DNA from: JAENVT01 sp039931555
GTDB lineage: Bacteria > Actinomycetota > Acidimicrobiia > Acidimicrobiales > Ilumatobacteraceae
Length of the DNA stretch: 16,784 bases
Assembly (NCBI GenBank): GCA_039931555.1
Contig: JBDTRP010000015.1
Span: 1-16,784 of the forward strand
Direction: 5' to 3'
Both the position numbers and the translations under genes were made by a program. The notes under the pieces were generated by a model. It saw only the letters and a list, made by a program, of their open reading frames with translations. It made no database searches and had not been told where the DNA came from. Every line of letters begins with the position of its first letter. Positions within the stretch are counted from its first letter, which is position 1. Positions 1-6,054 of the stretch are shown piece after piece.

Positions 1-49
1 TCGAAGCGACGTCGATGGCAACCAGTCGCGGGTACTCCCCCGATGCCGC

Positions 50-1498
50 CTAGGTCTTGGTCACCCGGAAGTCGAGTGCCAGTTGGATCAACAGTCGCGT
101 GCCGAACCCGGTGGCACCGCGCGAGAGCCAGCCCTCGTCACCGTCGCTGTTCATCGGGCCGGCGATGTCGAGGTGCGCCCATGGCGTGTCGCCGACGAAC
201 TCGCTGAGGAACAGCGCGGCGATGATGGCACCGCCGAACGGGCCCCCGACGTTCTTCATGTCGGCGACGTTGCTGTCGATCAGCTTTCGGTAGCTGCGCT
301 CGAGCGGGAGTTGCCACACCTGCTCGTCGACGTCGACCGCCGCACTCTTGACCCGCTCGACGAAGGGTTGGTCGTTGCCGAAGACCCCGGCCATCTTCAG
401 GCCGAGCGCGCCCATGACGGCTCCGGTCAAAGTGGCGATGTCGACGATGGCGTCCGGCTTGGCCTCGACACCGAGGGCCAGGCCGTCGGCCAGCACCAGC
501 CGACCTTCCGCGTCGGTGTTGTGGATCTCGGCCGTCTTGCCGTTGCGGAACGTCAGCACGTCACCGATGTTCAACGCACTGCCTGACGGCATGTTGTCGG
601 TGCACATCATGTAGCCGGTGACTGCCGACTTGCACTTCAGCGCACGCAGGGCCGTCATCGCCGCGAGCACTGCTGCTGCACCACTCATGTCCATCTTCAT
701 CGTCTTCATGCCGTCGTTGGTTTTCAGGCTGAGACCACCCGAGTCGAACATCACGCCCTTGCCGACCAGCACGAGGTGACCGAGCGGATTGCGGGGCGTG
801 TAGGTGAGGCGGATCATGCGAGGCGGCTCGGCGCTGCCTTTGTTGACACCCACCATGCCACCGCAGCCCATTGCCGCAAGTTGGTCCTTGTTGAACACCT
901 CGACATCGAGCCCGCTCTCCGCGCCGAGGGCGACGGCCTTGTCGGCAATCGTCCGCGCCGTGAGATGGCCGGGCGGGGTGTTGGCCAGGTCCCTGGCCAT
1001 CGCGGCTGCGGCCGCGGTCACCGAGCCGCGCTCGACGCCGAGTTTGGCGCCGGCGGCGCGGCGCTCGCCAACGACCAGCGTCAGATCCTGCAAACCGGGC
1101 GACGGTGGCTCGGTCTTCAAACCGTGGTAGCGGTAGGCGGCAAGGAGTGCGCCCTCGACCACTGCCTGTGCAGCAGTCGCCGAGTCGACGCCGTCGAGAT
1201 CGGCGAGCGAGGTGGCGATCGAGGCCCGCTTGCCTGCGGCGCGGACCAGCGCCGCAGCCGCGTTGCGCAAGCCCGCGGCGGTGACCGCGTCGTCGCCGAT
1301 GCCGACGGCGATCTGGGTCGGGCCGGTTGCCGACGGCACCACCAGGGTCTGGCCCGGCTTGCCATCGAAGCCGGCAGCCGCCAAGGCGACACGATTGAGC
1401 CCGAGGCTGCGGGGCACGGCACCTCGCGTACCCACGGGCACACCGATTGAGTCGACGGCTTTCGGCGCACTCCTGGCCAGATGAACGGTGACGGTCAT
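50..1498 (-). CDS. pepA: Leucyl aminopeptidase (M17 family, PepA-like)
   Basis: This is a 482-residue cytosolic metallo-aminopeptidase that removes N-terminal residues from peptides in protein turnover. The C-terminal half carries the full M17 active site. K247 and D252 lie in GKGVMFDSGG, K259 in SLKTN, D270 in MKMDMSG, and D329, E331 and R333 in NTDAEGRL. All are offset by a constant 23 positions from the E. coli PepA residues (K270, D275, K282, D293, D352, E354, R356), so both metal sites and the catalytic Lys/Arg are intact. The length is normal for the family. The N-terminal third is the less conserved regulatory-type domain. The ATG at 1498 has no clear Shine-Dalgarno; a CAGACT box 7 nt upstream may be a leaderless -10. 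The gene is divergent from the YceI-like gene. Family assignment is firm; in vivo substrates are unknown. Confidence 0.96.
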   Translation of the reverse strand: MTVTVHLARSAPKAVDSIGVPVGTRGAVPRSLGLNRVALAAAGFDGKPGQTLVVPSATGPTQIAVGIGDDAVTAAGLRNAAAALVRAAGKRASIATSLADLDGVDSATAAQAVVEGALLAAYRYHGLKTEPPSPGLQDLTLVVGERRAAGAKLGVERGSVTAAAAAMARDLANTPPGHLTARTIADKAVALGAESGLDVEVFNKDQLAAMGCGGMVGVNKGSAEPPRMIRLTYTPRNPLGHLVLVGKGVMFDSGGLSLKTNDGMKTMKMDMSGAAAVLAAMTALRALKCKSAVTGYMMCTDNMPSGSALNIGDVLTFRNGKTAEIHNTDAEGRLVLADGLALGVEAKPDAIVDIATLTGAVMGALGLKMAGVFGNDQPFVERVKSAAVDVDEQVWQLPLERSYRKLIDSNVADMKNVGGPFGGAIIAALFLSEFVGDTPWAHLDIAGPMNSDGDEGWLSRGATGFGTRLLIQLALDFRVTKT

Positions 1499-1505
1499 GA
1501 TTCAC

Positions 1506-1511
1506 AGTCTG
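1506..1511 (-). promoter_or_regulatory. Possible -10 box of pepA (CAGACT)
   Basis: CAGACT reads towards pepA and ends 7 nt before its ATG. This is the spacing seen at the better TAnnnT boxes elsewhere in the window, but the first base is C rather than T, so it is the weakest of the set. Confidence 0.3.
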
Positions 1512-1523
1512 GCGTACCGGTCG

Positions 1524-1543
1524 CGACGGGCGCGAACCCGTCG
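1524..1543. other. 7-bp inverted repeat in the pepA/YceI divergent intergenic region
   Basis: CGACGGG and CCCGTCG form a perfect 7-bp stem around a 6-nt loop (CGCGAA). It lies in the 98-bp gap between two divergent genes, so it could be an operator or 5' leader hairpin. It has no T-run and no gene ends here, so it is not a terminator. Function is unknown. Confidence 0.3.
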
Positions 1544-1596
1544 GTGATGCGAAGATGACCGAATTACCCATCTGCCCCTCGACGCCTAGGAACGAC

Positions 1597-2412
1597 ATGA
1601 AGCGCCATTGGAAGAAGATTGCGATCGGCCTTGCCGCACTCGTCGTTCTGGTCATCGGGGGCTCGTTCCTCTACGCCAAGGTGTTCAACAAGGCCGACCC
1701 TGCGTTCGGTCAGAGTGACGTCGACAAGAAGCTCGCCGATGCCGCGTCGACGACCGTTGCCCCTGCCGGCATCGCCCCTACCCCCGGGCTCGGCACCACC
1801 GTCAGTTCCGGGTCCGTGGCGCCCGACGCCACATCGTCCGGACAGCCGACGACGACGACGGAGGGAGCGTCTCAGGGAGCGGTGAGCGGCACCGCCGACG
1901 GGACGTGGACGATCAAGGAGGGCTCCGAGGTCGGCTACCGAGTCAACGAGAGCATCAACGGTTTCGACACCACGGCGAACGGTCGGACGCAGGCGATCAG
2001 CGGCACGATGGTCGCCACGGGGGCCACGATCACCGAGGGCCAGTTCACTGTCGACATGACGACGTTCAAGAGCGACGAGAGCCGCCGTGACGCCCAGTTC
2101 AACGGTCGGGTCATGGCCGTCGACGCGTTCCCCACGTCGACGTTCGTGCTGACCCAGCCCCTCGACTTCGGGACCGTACCGCCCGACGGCGGCACCGTGA
2201 CGGCGACTGCGACCGGTGACCTGACGCTGCACGGCACGACCAAGTCGGTGACGTTCGATGTGCAGGGCACCTTCAAGAGCGGTCTCGTCGGCGTGCTCGG
2301 CCAGATCCCGGTCGTGTTCGCCGACTACGACATTCCGGCACCGTCGCTCGGCACGGTCACGACCGAAGACAACGGTCTGCTCGAGTTCGTGCTCCTGCTC
2401 GAACGTAGGTAG
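1597..2412 (+). CDS. YceI-family protein with N-terminal membrane anchor
   Basis: This 271-residue protein has a short basic N-terminus, one hydrophobic segment (about residues 8-27), a Thr/Ser/Pro/Gly-rich linker (about 45-95), and a C-terminal YceI-like lipocalin-fold domain (about 105-271). The domain shows the typical run of alternating strands and the signature TGDLTLHGTTKSVTFDV. YceI domains bind isoprenoid or amphiphilic lipids, so an outward-facing lipid-binding or carrier role is likely but inferred. The start at 1597 was chosen because AGGA lies just upstream and the product then begins MKRHWKK directly before the membrane segment. An in-frame ATG at 1555 would add 14 residues without a ribosome site. 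The gene is followed 23 bp later by the GlsB-type gene. Confidence 0.85.
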   Translation: MKRHWKKIAIGLAALVVLVIGGSFLYAKVFNKADPAFGQSDVDKKLADAASTTVAPAGIAPTPGLGTTVSSGSVAPDATSSGQPTTTTEGASQGAVSGTADGTWTIKEGSEVGYRVNESINGFDTTANGRTQAISGTMVATGATITEGQFTVDMTTFKSDESRRDAQFNGRVMAVDAFPTSTFVLTQPLDFGTVPPDGGTVTATATGDLTLHGTTKSVTFDVQGTFKSGLVGVLGQIPVVFADYDIPAPSLGTVTTEDNGLLEFVLLLERR

Positions 2413-2420
2413 CGCGACCC

Positions 2421-2426
2421 TAGAGT
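2421..2426 (+). promoter_or_regulatory. -10 box TAGAGT of a probable leaderless promoter
   Basis: TAGAGT fits the TAnnnT pattern and ends 9 nt before the ATG at 2436, so transcription would begin at or next to the start codon. It sits in the loop of a 6-bp inverted repeat (GCGACC 2414-2419 / GGTCGC 2427-2432), which may be an operator. No convincing -35 is visible. Confidence 0.45.
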
Positions 2427-2435
2427 GGTCGCAGC

Positions 2436-2702
2436 ATGAACATCATTGCGTGGATCGTGGTGGGCCTGATCGCCGGGTTGCTGGCTCGGTGGATCGTACG
2501 CGACGACCGCAGTGGTTGCTTGTACACCGTTGCCGTCGGGGTGCTCGGCGCGTTGATCGGCGGCGCGCTGATGCAGGCCAGCGGCCGCGATGGAATCAAC
2601 GATTTCAGCTTCCGTTCACTGCTGGTCGCCGCGCTCGGGGCCATCTTGCTGCTGCTGGTGCTGCAGGCCATCGGCGGGCGCTCGCGCCACCGGCGCCGCT
2701 AA
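2436..2702 (+). CDS. GlsB/YeaQ/YmgE-family small membrane protein (transglycosylase-associated)
   Basis: This 88-residue integral membrane protein has three hydrophobic segments (about residues 3-19, 28-47 and 62-79). Glycine-rich helix motifs such as GLIAGLLARWI and GVLGALIGGALM are typical of the GlsB/YeaQ/YmgE family. Members are small stress-linked membrane proteins with no known catalysis; 'transglycosylase-associated' is a historical label. The ATG lies 23 bp after the YceI-like stop and is preceded by a TAGAGT box rather than a Shine-Dalgarno. The stop codon overlaps that of the convergent ArsC gene by 4 nt. The C-terminus is Arg-rich (RSRHRRR), placing that end in the cytoplasm by the positive-inside rule. 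Confidence 0.88.
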   Translation: MNIIAWIVVGLIAGLLARWIVRDDRSGCLYTVAVGVLGALIGGALMQASGRDGINDFSFRSLLVAALGAILLLLVLQAIGGRSRHRRR

Positions 2703-3052
2703 CCGAGCAGCGCCCGTACCCGATCCTTCGGGCGCCCGATGATCGCCTTCTTCTTCGTCACCACGAGCGGCCGCTGCATGAGTTGCTTGTGCTTCAAGAG
2801 CACGGCGACAACCTGGTCGTCGGTCTCTACATCGGCATCGGTCAGGCCAAGCTTGGTCCACAGGCTGTCACGACGAACGAGGTCGGTGACGGGGTCTTCC
2901 AGCTTGGCGATGATCGACCGAAGCGTCGCTTCGTCCGGCGGCATCTTGAGGTAGAGCACGGTGTCGAAATCGACGCCGAGTTCGTCGGCAATGCTCACGG
3001 CATTGAGCGACGAGTTTCAATGAACGTTGTGGAAGATCGTGACGTCGGCCAT
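2699..3052 (-). CDS. ArsC/Spx-family reductase, predicted selenoprotein (in-frame TGA = Sec12)
   Basis: Read through one TGA, this gives a 117-residue thioredoxin-fold ArsC-like protein. The catalytic loop is TIFHNVH-U12-NSSLNAV, where the family has HNPxCxxSRNxL. The TGA is codon 12 (3019-3017), the exact position of catalytic Cys12 in the plasmid R773 ArsC. R60, R94 (QRP) and R107 (GRP) coincide in number with the three R773 active-site arginines. Coding character is intact on both sides, so this is not a decayed gene. A SECIS-like hairpin follows 3 nt after the TGA. The ATG at 3052 is supported by a TAGAGT box ending 6 nt upstream. A conventional call would begin at the GTG at 2998 and lack the active site. 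Family known: ArsC reduces arsenate with glutaredoxin or mycothiol-type partners, while Spx/YffB relatives do not, so the substrate here is open. Oddities: the usual Arg16 is Leu and Pro10 is Val. No sel genes lie in the window. The alternative is a Cys(TGC)-to-stop mutation or base error. Confidence 0.8.
2982..3013 (-). promoter_or_regulatory. SECIS-like hairpin downstream of the ArsC TGA
   Basis: Starting 3 nt after the TGA, TCGTCG (3013-3008) pairs with CGACGA (2987-2982). After an internal loop (CT opposite C), CAATGC (3005-3000) pairs with GCATTG (2994-2989), closing a 5-nt loop CGTGA (2999-2995). All 12 pairs are Watson-Crick. The loop begins 18 nt after the TGA and has GU at loop positions 2-3, with an unpaired U below the apical stem. 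These are the features SelB recognises in E. coli fdhF-type bacterial SECIS elements. The AT-ending codons for Asn17 (AAT) and Ile21 (ATT), unusual in this GC-rich window, pair with each other, which suggests selection on RNA structure. SelB binding itself is inferred. Confidence 0.72.
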
Positions 3053-3058
3053 CGGGCC

Positions 3059-3064
3059 ACTCTA
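3059..3064 (-). promoter_or_regulatory. -10 box TAGAGT of the ArsC selenoprotein gene
   Basis: TAGAGT on the minus strand ends 6 nt before the ATG at 3052, with no Shine-Dalgarno between them. It is the same hexamer as before the GlsB-type gene. Its position supports the start at 3052, upstream of the in-frame TGA, rather than the GTG at 2998. Confidence 0.5.
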
Positions 3065-3104
3065 CGCCGCTGCCGAGCGAGCCGACTCTGTGACACCCCC
3101 GTCG

Positions 3105-3110
3105 TATCGT
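3105..3110 (+). promoter_or_regulatory. Possible -10 box TATCGT for the gene at 3172
   Basis: TATCGT matches TAnnnT in the 119-bp divergent region between the ArsC gene and the unknown gene at 3172. It would give a leader of roughly 55 nt that includes a ribosome site. I see no -35 match, so confidence is low. Confidence 0.25.
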
Positions 3111-3160
3111 GACGTTTTGCGGCTCCCCCGATTCCCACGACGCCAACGTCACGTCCATCC

Positions 3161-3165
3161 GGAGG
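3161..3165 (+). promoter_or_regulatory. Ribosome binding site GGAGG fixing the start at 3172
   Basis: GGAGG lies 6 nt before the ATG at 3172. The upstream in-frame ATG at 3109 has no such site, so this decides the start. Confidence 0.7.
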
Positions 3166-3171
3166 CATCAG

Positions 3172-3615
3172 ATGCCGCGCTCCACTGCCCGCCCGCGCCT
3201 GCCACAGGCCAGCGATCCCATCCACTCAGCCATCGATGCGATCGCCGTCGTGTCGTTGGTCATCCATCGCCCGCTGCAAGCCGAGACCATCGCCTTTCTC
3301 CTCGACGACAGCGGCCACAGCGACACCATCACGATCATCAGCGGCACGACCGAGCCTGACTCGGTGTTGGCGGTTGCCGAGTGCATGGCGCGAGCCGGTG
3401 GCACCGCACCGGCCCTGTGCGGCCTGGTCGTGGCCAGCGTGCGACCCGGCACCATCCCGAACGCGCCGGCAACGCTGCCGGGTGACATCGACCGCTGGCT
3501 GCAGATCGATGAGATCACCGAATCGCACGGCATCGAATTGGTCGAGTGGTTCGTCGTCGGCCCGGCGGGTGTCGATTGCCCTCGGGACCTGTTGGGCGAC
3601 CCGGAGCGATGGTGA
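3172..3615 (+). CDS. Unknown soluble protein, possibly a degenerate RadC/JAB-like fold
   Basis: I do not firmly recognise this 147-residue protein. It has no signal peptide or membrane segment. It reads as an alpha/beta domain: ETIAFLLDD, then an ISGTTEPDSVLAVAECM strand-helix unit, the strand LCGLVVASVRPG, the acidic PGDIDRWLQIDEI, and the ending IELVEWFVVGPAGVDC before PRDLLGDPERW. The order resembles RadC/JAB proteins, which have a strand with GT, a helix, an HNHPSGD metal motif, a helix, then a DW/DHxIVG strand. The metal-binding HxH and Ser-Asp residues are absent, so if related it would be catalytically dead. That resemblance is inference. The GGAGG ribosome site supports the start. The gene is divergent from the ArsC gene and convergent with DUF4031 across 16 bp. 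Confidence 0.7.
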   Translation: MPRSTARPRLPQASDPIHSAIDAIAVVSLVIHRPLQAETIAFLLDDSGHSDTITIISGTTEPDSVLAVAECMARAGGTAPALCGLVVASVRPGTIPNAPATLPGDIDRWLQIDEITESHGIELVEWFVVGPAGVDCPRDLLGDPERW

Positions 3616-3631
3616 CGAATTGGCGTGGTCG

Positions 3632-3910
3632 TCACGACCGGCCGGCGCGTCGTTCCGTCGGGCTCAGCCGCAGCCCGCCGTCGCGCAGACGACGCAGCAG
3701 TTCGCGACTCGGCGTCAACGTTGCGCCGGCGCTGATCATGTCGTCGACGAACTCCTCGGGGACGTCGTAGTGATCACCGTGGAACTCGCGGCGCGGGATC
3801 CCTGCCTGCTCCGCGAAGGCGTGCAGCTCCTCGTAGCTCACATCGCTCACCAGGTGCGACCAACGACGGCCCCGGAACCACCAGATCGGAGCATCGATCA
3901 GCACGGCCAT
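3632..3910 (-). CDS. DUF4031-domain protein
   Basis: This 92-residue protein matches the DUF4031 family. It begins MAVLIDAPIWWFRGRRWSHL and continues with LVSDVSYEELHAFAEQ, then GIPRREFHGDHYDVPEEF and the segment ISAGA. The conserved HxDHYDV-type segment (FHGDHYDV) suggests a metal or phosphate site, but the family has no established function. The start at 3910 gives the standard family N-terminus; an upstream in-frame ATG would add 21 non-conserved residues that run into the neighbouring gene. It is divergently paired, with 29 bp between starts, with the HD phosphohydrolase gene. From recollection, DUF4031 is often found beside that HD family, so a functional link is plausible. Confidence 0.82.
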   Translation of the reverse strand: MAVLIDAPIWWFRGRRWSHLVSDVSYEELHAFAEQAGIPRREFHGDHYDVPEEFVDDMISAGATLTPSRELLRRLRDGGLRLSPTERRAGRS

Positions 3911-3926
3911 CGCCGCCACTGTGCCG

Positions 3927-3932
3927 TAACGT
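3927..3932 (+). promoter_or_regulatory. -10 box TAACGT of the HD-Nudix-ASCH operon
   Basis: TAACGT fits TAnnnT and ends 7 nt before the ATG at 3940, with no Shine-Dalgarno. A leaderless transcript starting at the ATG would begin the four-gene operon, and this favours ATG 3940 over the GTG at 3937. Confidence 0.45.
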
Positions 3933-3939
3933 CGCCGTG

Positions 3940-4590
3940 ATGACCCAACCGGAGACCGAGATCCGGAGCGCATGGCGACAGATCGCCGGGCCCCACCACG
4001 ACGGGTACGTCGACGATCTGTTGATCCGCTACGCGGAGCCGCACCGCCACTACCACACGGCCACGCACATCATGTTCGTGCTGCGACACCTGCGCGACAT
4101 GTGCCTGGCTCCGCACGAGCTGTCGCGCGAGGTCATTGCCGCAGCCTTGTACCACGACGCGATCTACGAGCCGCGTGACGGCGACAACGAGGCACGCAGC
4201 GCGACGATCGCCTCTGCCGATCTCGCCGCGATCGGGTGGCCGCCCGAGTCTCGCGAATCGGTCGCGGCACTGATCCGGGCCACGGCTGGTCACCTGCACG
4301 GTGGTGTCGGCGAACCCGGTGATTCGTCGCTGCTGCTCGACGCTGATCTGGCGATCCTCGGCGCTGATCCGGGTGCGTACCAGGCCTATGTCAACGGGGT
4401 TCGCGCAGAGTACGACCACGTCGACGACGACCAGTGGGTGCAGGGCCGGGCCGCGGTGCTGCGCCACTTCCTCGATCGCCCACGGCTGTTCATCACCCAC
4501 TACATGTTCGACGCGCGGGAGCATCGTGCACGCGCCAACATCGAAGCCGAGCTGGCGGTGCTGTCACATCAAGCCCTCCGGAATGATTGA
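3940..4590 (+). CDS. HD-superfamily metal-dependent phosphohydrolase (COG4339 type)
   Basis: This is a 216-residue predicted cytosolic phosphohydrolase. It has the HD signature in family form: YAEPHRHYHTATH (H39, H43), LYHDAIYEP with H72-D73, the acidic segment GDNEARSA, and LLDADLAILG with D134/D136 as the distal acidic ligand. That layout and length match the COG4339 group. The natural substrate is not known; nucleotides or other phosphate esters are likely for HD enzymes. It is the first gene of a tight operon, and the DUF3039 gene starts within 10 bp of its stop. Some database relatives carry the misleading name 'NMDA receptor NMDAR2C subunit', which should be ignored. Confidence 0.87.
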   Translation: MTQPETEIRSAWRQIAGPHHDGYVDDLLIRYAEPHRHYHTATHIMFVLRHLRDMCLAPHELSREVIAAALYHDAIYEPRDGDNEARSATIASADLAAIGWPPESRESVAALIRATAGHLHGGVGEPGDSSLLLDADLAILGADPGAYQAYVNGVRAEYDHVDDDQWVQGRAAVLRHFLDRPRLFITHYMFDAREHRARANIEAELAVLSHQALRND

Positions 4591-4598
4591 CTGGTCAC

Positions 4599-4886
4599 GT
4601 GAGCGAACTGACCACTGCCCCGGTCGAGACGATTCCCGACGTCGATCCCGACCTCGAGACCCAAGAGCCCGCAGCGGCCCACATCGTCAAGACCGAGCCC
4701 GGCGAGAGCGCCGCCGCCAAAGTGCTCGAGGCACGGATCTACGGCGTCGCGATCGAAGCACTGTGCGGCTACGTTTGGGTGCCATCTCGTGACCCGAAGC
4801 AACTGCCGCTGTGCGAAGCGTGCAAGAGCGTCTACGAGATGTACCGCATGTTCAACGACGGCCTCAACAACGTCCCCGACGAGTGA
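4599..4886 (+). CDS. DUF3039 actinobacterial protein with a Cys-rich probable zinc site
   Basis: This 95-residue protein matches DUF3039, a family largely restricted to Actinobacteria. The N-terminus is acidic and disordered (about residues 1-25). The conserved core has H28, LCGYVWVPSRDP with C56, and PLCEACKSVYE with C72 and C75. Together these resemble a His/Cys zinc ribbon, though metal binding is inferred. The GTG at 4599, 8 bp after the HD gene stop, was taken as start; a TTG at 4587 would add four residues and overlap that stop. The Nudix gene begins inside its stop codon (GTGA), so the two are translationally coupled. No function has been established for the family. Confidence 0.85.
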   Translation: MSELTTAPVETIPDVDPDLETQEPAAAHIVKTEPGESAAAKVLEARIYGVAIEALCGYVWVPSRDPKQLPLCEACKSVYEMYRMFNDGLNNVPDE

Positions 4887-5374
4887 CCGACCCGACGGCT
4901 GGACTTCGCATCCGCGAAGCGGTGCGCGCCCTGTTGGTCGACCCGGATCACCGAGTGCTGCTCGTGCGCTTCGAGTTCCCGACCGCGACCCGCTGGGCCC
5001 TGCCCGGCGGCGGCCTCGAACCCGGCGAGGACCATCACCAGGCCCTGCGCCGCGAGCTCGACGAAGAGCTCGGGTTGGCCGACGCCGCGATCGGCCCGCA
5101 GATCTGGCACCGGCTGCACATCGTGGCATTCCTCAACGGCGAGTTCGACGGTCAGCGCGAACGCATCCACCTCGTGCGCTGCGATGCGTTCGAACCGCAT
5201 CCGAAGCTGTCTTGGGCGGAGATGAACGCAGAGTTCGTGCACGAGTTGCGCTGGTGGACGCTCGACGAGATCGCCCGCGGCGACGTGCACTTCGTGCCCG
5301 ACGAGCTGCACTCGTTGCTACAGGCCCTGTTGCGCGACGGCCCACCGGCCGAGTCGATCGACGTGAGCGCCTGA
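4883..5374 (+). CDS. Nudix hydrolase
   Basis: This 163-residue soluble pyrophosphohydrolase cleaves a nucleoside diphosphate linked to another group. The full Nudix box G-x5-E-x7-RE-L-x-EE-x-G-L spans residues 43-65 (from GGLEPGE through RELDEELGL), preceded by the usual WALPGG, so the Mg2+ site is intact. The exact substrate cannot be told from the motif. The GTG at 4883 overlaps the DUF3039 stop (GTGA), and the family fold starts at once (IREAVRALLVD), so this start is preferred over upstream codons inside DUF3039. The ASCH gene begins in the stop codon (TGATG), indicating coupled translation. Confidence 0.92.
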   Translation: MTDPTAGLRIREAVRALLVDPDHRVLLVRFEFPTATRWALPGGGLEPGEDHHQALRRELDEELGLADAAIGPQIWHRLHIVAFLNGEFDGQRERIHLVRCDAFEPHPKLSWAEMNAEFVHELRWWTLDEIARGDVHFVPDELHSLLQALLRDGPPAESIDVSA

Positions 5375-5931
5375 TGCTGTTCAGCGCCGACGCCTGGCCG
5401 GGCATCGCCGAGGGATCGATCACCGTCACCTTCCGGGCCTGGAGGCGCGCCCAGGCCAAAGTTGGCGGCCGCTATCGCGTCGCCGGGATGTTGATCGAGG
5501 CCACCGATGTGCGCCAGATCGGGGTCGACGAGATCAGCGACGACGATGCCCGCCGGGCCGGCGCACCCGATCGTATGGCGTTGCTGGCCCGCCTCGCGTC
5601 AGCGGATCCAGTGTGGCGGGTCGACTTCGTCCACCGGGGTCCCGATGATCGAATCGCCCGGCGAAACGACACGTCGGCTGACGACGTCGCGACGGTGATC
5701 GCGCGGCTCTTGCGGCTCGATCGCAACGGCGCATGGACCCGCTCGACGTTGCAGCTGATCGAGCGGTATCCGGGCGTGGTGTCCACGACGCTGGCACGGC
5801 ACGCCGACCAGGAACGTGCTGCGTTCAAGGTCAACGTGCGCAAGTTGAAAGAACTGGGCCTGACCGAGAGCCTCGACATCGGCTACCGCCTGTCACCGCG
5901 CGGCGAGGCCGTGCTCCGCGCCGGCTCCTAG
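5374..5931 (+). CDS. ASCH-domain protein with C-terminal winged-helix-like segment
   Basis: This 185-residue protein has an N-terminal ASCH-like (PUA-related) domain (about 1-110). It shows ITVTFRAWRRAQAKVGGRYRV, then a VAGMLIEATDVRQIGVDEI strand set and the DARRAGAPDRMALLARL helix. The C-terminal part (about 115-185) looks like a winged helix: WTRSTLQLIERYPG, KVNVRKLKELGLTESL and a YRLSPRGEAVL wing. ASCH domains bind RNA or modified nucleotides and sometimes act as amidohydrolases on modified cytidines; the role here is not established. It is the last gene of the HD-DUF3039-Nudix-ASCH operon. The reading frame stays open after its TAG into the next gene, but that gene has its own ribosome site. 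Confidence 0.8.
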   Translation: MLFSADAWPGIAEGSITVTFRAWRRAQAKVGGRYRVAGMLIEATDVRQIGVDEISDDDARRAGAPDRMALLARLASADPVWRVDFVHRGPDDRIARRNDTSADDVATVIARLLRLDRNGAWTRSTLQLIERYPGVVSTTLARHADQERAAFKVNVRKLKELGLTESLDIGYRLSPRGEAVLRAGS

Positions 5932-5936
5932 ATGTA

Positions 5937-5956
5937 CCCCGGGGCCGGAGCCGGGG
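5937..5956 (+). terminator. GC-rich hairpin after the ASCH gene, possible terminator
   Basis: CCCCGG (5937-5942) and CCGGGG (5951-5956) can pair around an 8-nt loop, followed by a GGCCGCGGCC palindrome (5955-5964). It lies just after the ASCH stop in the 123-bp gap before the glycosylase-like gene. There is no U-run, so this is a weak call. Confidence 0.3.
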
Positions 5957-6042
5957 CCGCGGCCGACACGTGGTATCTGTGTCGCGAGGTGAAGACTCTT
6001 GTTCAACACGTGCAGCGAGGTCAGGGCCGCTCCACGGAGAAC

Positions 6043-6047
6043 AGGAG
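6043..6047 (+). promoter_or_regulatory. Ribosome binding site AGGAG fixing the start at 6055
   Basis: AGGAG lies 7 nt before the ATG at 6055. The reading frame is open upstream to 5932, but the 41 upstream codons look non-coding and lack such a site. Confidence 0.75.
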
Positions 6048-6054
6048 TGCAACC

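Noticed and set aside
1..49. Possible end of another gene at the left edge
   Set aside because: A short minus-strand frame can be read here, but 49 bases give no start, motif or ribosome site that settles it.
561..1655. Long minus-strand frame overlapping pepA
   Set aside because: Arg/Gly-rich translation with no family features. It is a shadow of pepA in another frame.
2414..2432. 6-bp inverted repeat as a terminator of the YceI gene
   Set aside because: It has no T-run, and its loop holds the TAGAGT box of the next gene. It fits a promoter/operator better than a terminator.
2699..2998. Short ArsC gene starting at GTG 2998
   Set aside because: It would lack the beta-strand and active-site loop that are plainly encoded just upstream in frame. 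The GTG lies in the loop of the hairpin, with no promoter or ribosome site placed for it.
2699..3052. ArsC as a pseudogene with a premature stop
   Set aside because: Only one stop is present, exactly at the catalytic position, with all other active-site residues kept and a hairpin of SECIS layout. Decay would not be so precise. A base error remains possible and is noted.
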